This document shows, one piece after another, positions 38,201-47,200 of a stretch of 64,000 bases of DNA. Every line of letters starts with the position of its first letter. The first letter of the stretch is position 1. The position numbers and the translations under genes were made by a program. This DNA is from Sipunculus nudus (lineage: Eukaryota > Annelida > Sipuncula > Golfingiida > Sipunculidae): assembly GCA_026874595.1 (NCBI GenBank), contig CM049310.1, positions 78,979,056 through 79,043,055 of the forward strand, given 5' to 3'. The notes under the pieces were generated by a model. It saw only the letters and a list, made by a program, of their open reading frames with translations. It did not search any database and was not told where the DNA came from.

Positions 38201-41200
38201 CAAGACTCCATCTTGTAGAATTGGCATAAATCACCAGTAGCTTCCTTGAACAAGGCACATGGACTTTGGTAAGTTACCCCATCTATCTGAATATTACTTG
38301 CCTGGAAAACATCATTTGAACCTGCAGTATGTGGTTGCAAAATTTCCTGAATATGTTCAGGAAGTGTTTCTACAGGTACCACGGCACTACAAGAAACTGT
38401 GTAGTTACCAGCCTGCAGCAAGTTCTTGTTGAAACTGTGAAGAACCTGCATATTTTGATGACGAAATGCAAGGGATTTACAGATGTTTTTCCTACATTTT
38501 GTCCTATTCATAAGCTCTTTGAAATAGCTATGTTTAGCCTCAAATCTCATTGTCCAAACATGGATCAGTGGTCCATAATGTTTGGTCTGATCAGGATAAT
38601 GGATGAGAAAATGATCCTTGGGTTTGAAAGCTACATCAAATTGCTCTTTATAGGAGCAAAGAAATGTCTCAATGGTGTCTCTCATGAATTCACATTCTCC
38701 TTCAGATGAAACAGGAGATGTGACTTGTTCAGTCATGTCAAGGCAATTCAACAATACATTCCATTTCTTGTCACCTGAGGGTACCCTGTGCCCAAGCATT
38801 AGAGGAATTAGTCATGCCAATGTCCAGCATTCCATAGCCTTCTCTTTAAAAACTGTTTTACCAGCCTGAACAGACCCCCCAGTTGGTTTGTTAATTTTGT
38901 CTGAGACTTGATATGGAAAGTTTGCAATGACATCATTCATTTCATCATGTGTAAAGAATCCCTGTTCAATGCAATAATTAATAACATGTTTTAACACATT
39001 TGGAATGACTCCTTCAAATAGGTCATGAGCTATGTCACTGGGAAGGCCTCCAATTACATGAAAATAATTGAGTTTGTTGAGTGGAGAATCTGCCTTCACC
39101 CCATACAACCTCGCATCCTCTGGATCTACCTTGATCATCTCAAGCTGTGCATTGTGAGATGCTTTAGTTCTAGGAGTTACCTTCAACGAATTGTACATAC
39201 TCTGAGCTTCTTCCTTTGTTGCTAAACAAGTCCTGCATGACCTCATAACATTAAAACTCTCAAAGAATCCCCCAATTTCATGAGCTGCTAAATTATCTGC
39301 AACACAGACAAGGACTGTACCAAGGATATGATGCATCTGGCCATCTTTATTGATGTGAATCCCTTCTGTCTCTAACTTCGCCAAGTCATTTATCAGGGGT
39401 TTCATGACATTTGCTAGTCCATATTTCTTACCCAGTTTTGACTTAAAAAGGGCAGCTAACTGCACTACATGTTGCTTTGATCTGTATCTCGGAGGCAAAT
39501 TACCTAAAAGGTAGTACAAGGCACTTAGTTTATATGACTTGCACTTATTGCCTAAAGGATTTACAATTTGGAAATCATCTAGATAAAGCATTATTTGTAA
39601 TGCTGATGGGTTATCCTTCATGAGTGGATTATCTTTGAAAACAAATCCATCACACAGGTCTGATATTGTTCCTTCAGGAGCTTTATGTCCCTGCAACACT
39701 TCTGCTATAACGTCCTCATACTGGAGAAAAGTAGATAGGCTCTCTAATATTGGGACGTATTGGTATGTTGACTTTGAGTCTTTGGGGTCTAGTTTATATT
39801 CAACTGGTTTCACAAACCGTGGGTTACTGTGAACAATTCTATCAAGATCCTTGCTACTTTTAAACAGGCAACAAGCATTCTCTACATGAGTGTAGCTGCT
39901 GAATATCTCACTCACTTCTTCATCTAAATCAACTATATTGTGTCTTTTCAAAAGATCTACAGTATGAGCATGCAATTCAGCCCTTGAGACAGCCACAAGG
40001 CTCTGCATTTCAGAGGTTAGGATTCCACAGATATTTGAAGGTAATTTATGCTTTTCTCTCAGTGCTAGCAAGAATTGTTGGATCTGATCAACAACCAGTG
40101 TGCCATGCCTTTCTGGTGTAGCAATCAAAGATTCTCTGTTATCAGGTAATGAAGAGTCACTGGCTGTTTCAACAGCTTCACATTGAGATGTTTGTGGGGT
40201 TGAGTTACTAATGTGTTTCCTTAAACGAAAATGTGTATTTGCAAATGTAATATGCTTCTTCTGTATATGTGCCTGATAGCACCTAACATTCTTGAATGTT
40301 TTCTGACAGTTTTCAATTCCACATATCATCTGGAAGTTTGATTCATGAGAATGAACCAGCTGATAGTGTGACATTATATTTCTAAAATGACGACTTTCAT
40401 ATTCACAGGCCATGCATTGAAAAAAGTGTCTCTTTTGGAGTGCCATGATGCAAGCCTTTCAACATTTATTTTCCAGTTTAACCTACACACAGGATATACA
40501 TATGTGTGTGTGTCACGTGTGTGTGTTTGACCTTATAGACAGTTCTGTCCTAACACCACTGAACAGGCAGTATACCAATACTGGCAATGCTAATAGGCCT
40601 TAGCCCTTGACTTGATTTGCGTTAAACGAGCCTGAACTTCAAGTTCAAACCAGCATGGCAGTAGGAAAGGATAGCATTGCCCTAAGGTTTGCATATATTT
40701 GCAATAAAAGCAATATTGCATACCAATTACACGCCTGTAACATTAAATCTATTTTAACTGAGGGTTAGTCATTTTGACCAGACATTAGTCAAAACCATTG
40801 GCATTGGTAAAAGTAAAACTGGTGGTTCTGATCATATATTACACTGAAATGTAGGTACAAATATTATTTCTAATTGTATTACATAATGATAAAGGAGGGA
40901 TAATGTTTTATTTGGGAAAACCGTATACCTGATACTAATGACATAAAATCAAATAATTAAAGAGGAACATTAACTCTTGGGCGATAATGAGAGAAGATAC
41001 TTCAACTTTCCAAAGGACAAGCCATTCTCTGATCACAGTGTCAAAGTGATGGCGAGTGTACGATAAATATGTATGACAATTGCTTTAATGGAAGTAAAAG
41101 TAAACAAATAACGTAAAACATACAACCTGGTACGAGGAATGGCTTCACATTTATCCCTGTCTCAGACCCTCTTCTTCACATGGCATGGAGATCGTCAAGG

Positions 41201-44200
41201 TCAGCGTCTCTGTGGTTACTTTGCCTGCCGGTAGATGTCGCCTTAACCGAATCACATGGCTCGACTAACCGATGTTCGTTACAACTTACCTTTGACGAAC
41301 CAGTAGTCAAAATGACAAATATAGATTGGTCAATATTGACAAATTGTTCGTCAGGAAGGATTTACTAACCTAAGTTAGTCAAAATGACTAATCTAGGTTT
41401 TCAGTGTAGTCAGTTTCACTCCCTAAAGACTTTTAATTATCTTGGTCAATTCCTATGCATTTTTAGTACTTTTATTTTTTATTTATCTCTTATTTTAAAT
41501 TTTAACTTAAATTATGCATGTTATTGTCAGGCGTCCCTGAGCAACACTGAGTGTTGGAAGGTGGCGTGGTATTAAATGAATAAATTATTATTACAATTAT
41601 TCTGTAGGTTTTTGATATGGTGAAAATTAGCGAAAATGAAACCCTGAGGAAACACCGAAAATTTGACATTTAAACCAAGCGAATATGAAGCCAAACACAG
41701 TATTCGTTATAGAGTCCAGACCTCCTCTGTGTAAAGGCACTACAATATCATTTCAGAGGACGTCTCGTGCACCTTCCAGCTTGACATGTGTCAGTGGTCA
41801 CGTGACCCAGCCACCGACAAGGACCTCTACTGGAGGCGGCGGAGTGGGCGGGAGTGGGGACGTGGTCCGACGACGGATCGTCTCGACAGTAACAGTATGT
41901 ACTCTGAATATTTTATTACATGAAAATACTACCACCCTAAATTGTCCCGGCGTGCTGTGTAGTGGTGTGCCAACTTGTGCCTAGCGACAGACCTGTACCG
42001 CATACTATACTAGTACATTTGTATGTATTTTATATACGGGAATATATCGGCAGAGTGCCCTGTAAGTACACATTTTGGTACGGGATGACCAAATCTTTTA
42101 TGTCCCCGATAGTTCTTTTGCTGCGTGAAGACAAAAAAAAATCCTTATATCTGTATACAGTATGACTGACACGAATGTATAGACATATTAAAACTTAATG
42201 CTAGTTACTTTTGTCGGAATATATTGGCTCATTCTTTCATCAGATAATGTTAATTCAATACAAGGTACATTCCTTTATGGACCGGTTATACATTGTAGTC
42301 GTTCCAGATCTCCTTCGCTCTAACCGCTGCTTTGTATAGCAAGTTTTACGGGGTTTCTACAAAAGGGCTGGCACTGGGTCAATAATTGTAATCACATCAA
42401 TGAGAGCGTGGTGTTGCATTGTACATCAAACCTATGGGAGAGGGATGTTGCGGGTTTGAAACTTTGAGTTGGATATTTAAAACTTCACGTTTTGATTTTG
42501 ACTTGATTGTTCTTATTAATGACATGTTTTCATCTTGAATTCAGCAACCCCGACCTCACAAAATCACAATCAGGCCCGATACTTGTGATTCTTCCGGTAA
42601 ATTAGATTAAAATAGTTGGTTATTTAGGAAATGCAAGACACTGAAACCAAGCGCATAAACATATGTGAGTTCTCAGTAAATAAATGTTTCTATGTGTTCA
42701 TTTCGAATGCTGACTTCTATTACAGCTGGATTCTACATGTATGTAGAGGGAAGATGGAGCACGAAGCCTGCATACCTGACCAGCAGGACAATCTCACACG
42801 GCTTGGGAGGTGACAAGTGTATCCAGTTTTTTTTCAACTTGGGTAATTCCAGAGACACTCTGGAAATCTATATCAACCACAAGGACGGTAGACGGACACG
42901 GGTATGGCAGTATTACGGACAGGCCGTGTTCAGTTGGCAGCGACTGCGGATCACCGTCAAAGTCGAAGATGGGCCGTTCAAGGTAAGATGATGGTGCAAA
43001 ACAACTGCGTCCCCTACTTGACGGGGCAAGGCAAAGATCTGGAGGTTATCAACACCAACCTTTTGCCAGAGGTCGTTTCCACCCGAAACGAATCTCTTCT
43101 GTTTTTGCACTGTTGGACGACGGGACTATTTGTCTACACTGTCAAATTTTAATATTAAAATTTGTTACATTTCAGAAAACACCTGTTCACTTTACACATG
43201 TTCATGCTTACAAAATATCACTTATTCCGTAAAGTCCTTACCATAAAAACATGTCTTATGTAATTTTCCTTGATATAATTCTTATCAAACACATTTGAAC
43301 GAACTACATTGTCCTCTTCACTACGTGTATATATACACCGCATGTGTATTTAGAAGCCCCGGTGCATTGTGGGGGTTAGATTTTAATCCAACAATCTCTA
43401 AACAGCGGAAACGTACTCTTGTGAGTCCGAGTCTGCGGAGTGTGATATACACATTGTTTCGACAAAATAAAAATTGTTTTGCTTATAAACATTATTTCAA
43501 GAATTTAAATCCAATTTAATAGTATAAGGAGAAACATTTGTTTCTGGTTGCTTTCCAGGTGCACCCATGCATGTTACTGGAGCGTGACATGAAAACTTGA
43601 TTGGGGAGTACCTTTGAGGGGAGTGGGGGGGGGGGGGGAGGGGGTTACCCTGGGTAGTCGGACGACTACACACATCTAGCCCTTCATATATTGCGTGTCA
43701 AGGACCTGTTTTATTACAATTACTTGGTGTGTCTTTTTTTTTAAACCCTGTCTAAGCATGTGTTCATTTCGTTACAGATATCAGTCAGGGCCCTGCCAGA
43801 CCCGAGTTCCTGGGTAGCCTTCGATGACGTCATGGTCCTCCAGTCTTCATGTGATGTTGCTGGTATGTACTAATATAAAAAAATGCAAAAAGTTTGCATC
43901 CCTAACACTGCGGCCAGATTCAAATCCTGTGGTCCATTTCACTTGCATGGAATGGATAACGGGAATGGAATGTGGCCGCTGTATGAGGAGTGTAGATGAT
44001 GCCATTGACTATACAACTGTGGATGGTCAGGTAAGATTGTTAGTATTGGCTATAGCTAAGTAAAATGCTATTCATCGTGTAAGGTTTTACGAGGCGTGGG
44101 TCATACATGGGAACGGGAGGTGAAGCCGAGCGAATACCGTGATTAACACGCGCAGATGAAAACTGTACCTGATGCTTAGTATTTAACAAGGATATAACTG

Positions 44201-47200
44201 ATTTGTTCGACATGCCCCGCCTTCAGGTCGAAAGTCAATTCTGTCAGCTGTTGTAATACGCTCATTATCGAGCCCAACTTGGTCTAGCTTTCTCTTATAG
44301 CACATACGCGGCGCAGTATATATGGATATCGCTGCGCACAGAGGCAAAGATCAACGGCAAAGCTGACATTGCTTGTGGGGAAAGAAAATCGTATAAAATC
44401 AAATATGGTGTTTATGAGAGGGAACATGTGAAATTCGGGGCCTCAAATTTATTTCGAATGACATTAGGTAAATATTGTGTTCATGAATGAAAATAGAGCT
44501 CCCTATAATACTTTGCGACCACTATGCTTGACACCGTCTCCTGCTCAGAAAAAAAAAATGATTTGCGTGGCCTTTGCTCAGAGGGACGGACTGCTGGCAG
44601 ATAAAACATTGTAACATGTTTACTCAAGAGGCTGCTTGATCGAGTTGACTTGAGGAGAACACGGAGCAGATAACTTTTGCAGCTTATCACCACTGAGCAG
44701 TTCTCATCAAACGATATGACAGTGTAAAGTGAAAAAAAAAAAACTGCCGAAGTGTATTTTACATATGCTTTCGATAAAATAATTAGATTTAAGATGAATA
44801 TGACATTGTTATCATAACGTTGTCATCATTTTAATTAAGTGGAATGTCTAGTTTTCTCAAAGGATCTCCCAGGGCTCTCGCACAGTGTATGATTTGCCGT
44901 GATTTACCATAAGTCTTCCTGTAAGCTATGACTGCAGATAGTTATCATGCTAATTAGAACTAAACGCGAGTATCCGTTATTTTAAACGTGCCATGCGAGT
45001 TGAGTTGTATAACACTTACGAATGATGCAAGTAGATTTGAAATAACAGTTAAAACAAAGGAAAATACGTCACATGTGGGACAATAAGGGATTTTGGGTAT
45101 CATAACGCGAGTGATCAGCGCGAAAGCTAGATAACGAAGTATATTAATTTTCGATCTGCCACTAGATGTCGCCTAGTCCACATGCAGACATAGCTTCAAA
45201 GGCATTTCTCCATGAATTACCACTGCATGTCTCCTGAATTAACGTATATTTACTTGGATTATGTTGCATATATATTTGTTCCATACCTACATTACTATAT
45301 CTTCAAATTAGTATCGTTCAATCTACCTTGCATTCAAATTGTACTTGCAGTAATAGGCCAAAAAAGGTATGGTTCTCAGGCACTTTTATTTCTAAAAAAT
45401 CATTGCGGGCGGGCGATTTTTTACCTTTTTTATATGTTTCCTTTTAATTGTCATATGATCAGGGAAAGCATGATAATAACAGAATTTTTAAGTACTACAT
45501 TAAAAAGGAAATCTTATCAAAATTATATTATTTTATCTTCTTAAAAGATGAAAATCAAAAAAAAATTTTGATTCGGGGGGTTTAAATTGACGCAGGCGGT
45601 GCCTGAGAACCATATCTATTTTTTGCCTTATGCTAACATCTATTTAAAACAGTTCACGGGTAATTCCATGAGGGGAATGGATGAAACATTGAACAAGGAT
45701 ATTTCAACTTTATAAAACCCATGTGCCCGTCAGTGTATATCGTCGGTGCATATGCGTATATACGTAACCTGAGGGATTGTCGTCAGTCAAGCGTCTTTTT
45801 AGAGAAGACCTACTAGACCTCCTATCTAATTACAGCCTTCTGGAAGTTCGCCAATATACTCATAAAAGTATAAACAATCATATATTTGTGTGTACTTATA
45901 TACGTATAAACGCGTACGTGGGTATTACACAAAGGGCACAAGTGAGAATAAAAAAAAACATTTAGGAGTGTTATCTGTTTTTTTTTTGTTTTTTTTTGTA
46001 TTTTAGGCCCAACGACGACGCCCCCGCCTGCTCCTGAACCGACCTGTACAACAGGTCAGCACATGTGTGACCACGGACGTTGTGTGGACGGCCGCTATGT
46101 CTGTGACGGACGGAGGGACTGCTCGGATGGATCGGACGAGGCCAACTGTGGTGGGTGTGGCTTGTTTTCCGACTTATAAATCAGACTTAGTATGGTTTAC
46201 ATTACAGTTTCCTATTGAGCCGCTTTTTCGACGAGTATTCTTTCGTAATAAGAGGTTGATATGTTTTAACGGGGAAAATTTAGGATTTCTAAAATGCTAA
46301 GAATTATGTTATGGATTTTTAATTTGTTTTTGTGTCTTGTGCTTTTTAATGATAAGAACCGATACTCAGCATATGTACAGTTCTATCTGAGTAGCCTCAG
46401 TGGCGTCAATTTTCTTCAAGGGTGGGGGATGACTTGGTATATTTAAACACACACACACACACACACACCCCTTTTTCAGCGTCTCTGAGTGACATATTCA
46501 ACTATATATATATATATACATAGAAGGTAGTGTTACCCTCCGATGTAAAGTGCTCTATGGCCTACAGACTAGGCCAGAGCGGTATAACTCTGAAGAAAAA
46601 CAACACTGTTAATTCAAAACAGTCTGTTTCACCGGATGCGACCCGATCATCAGGTGAATGTGGTTCTAACCACATTCACCTGATGATCGGGTCGCATCCC
46701 GTGAAACAGACTGTTGTGAATTAACAGTGTTGTTTTTCTTCAGAGTTATATATATACATATATATATAGCTATATATATGATATATATATATGTATCTAT
46801 TTATATATATTATGTATGATTATATGTATATATATATTTAATCATATTTCACATAATTATAATATCTAAATAGAAAATAAGTTATTTTGTAATTCAAAGC
46901 ATGGTTTAGATATAACATTTTTTAGTCAATGGATGAAAAGTCTTTAATTCTATTCATACATATATTTCATTTGCAATATTATAATATCATTCTCTGAAAA
47001 GTGGGGGGGGGGGTGATAACATTGGCCATCCCCCCCTTGCCAAAAAGTGGGGGGTATATATACCCCCCCCATCCCCTCTATATTGACGCCCCTGAGTACC
47101 CTTCTAATCTGCTGAAAGGGTTAAGCATGTTGTTTTGCACACATATTGCAAAGATCTGGCAGGGAGCAAGTAAATAGTAAACAAGATGGTATAATGCAGT

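Larger units (their letters stand above)
25499..41406 (-). mobile_element. Complete CACTA/EnSpm-type DNA transposon, 15.9 kb, two genes
   Basis: Begins CACTGAAAA at 25499 and ends TTTTCAGTG at 41406, with dinucleotide TA on both sides (25497-25498 and 41407-41408) that fits a short target duplication. The terminal inverted repeats extend with about 80% identity over some 45 bp. Six TTAGTC-N5/6-GACTAA palindromes follow the left end (25513-25783), and further full and half sites precede the right end. CACTG termini and sub-terminal arrays are hallmarks of the CACTA superfamily. Both genes run on the minus strand: transposase 40446-37987 and a seven-exon companion 36377-26047. A second element is nested at 28874-32663. 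It sits in intron 7 of the host gene in the opposite transcriptional direction. Confidence 0.88.
24044..41756 (+). other. Intron 7 (17.7 kb) with a complete CACTA-type transposon
   Basis: Without the insertion (25499-41406) this intron would be about 1.8 kb, similar to its neighbours. The remaining sequence holds copy 2 of the CCAGAGGTCGTTTC repeat, a TTCGCGAGGGTTTC repeat at 25122-25205 and no other exon. Confidence 0.85.

Noticed and set aside
38329-38709. 126-aa plus-strand open frame
   Set aside because: Antisense shadow of the transposase C-terminal part.
38788-38875. An 80-90-bp intron that would remove the in-frame TGA of the transposase
   Set aside because: A GTAAAA donor-like string and a CACAG acceptor exist, but removal breaks the reading frame, and the region reads as conserved protein on both sides of the TGA.
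42545-42595. Possible extra exon with the phrase ITIRPDTCDSS between the MAM 2 exons
   Set aside because: In the phase required by exon 8 it contains TGA. Exon 8 joins directly to exon 9 and gives a continuous MAM domain.
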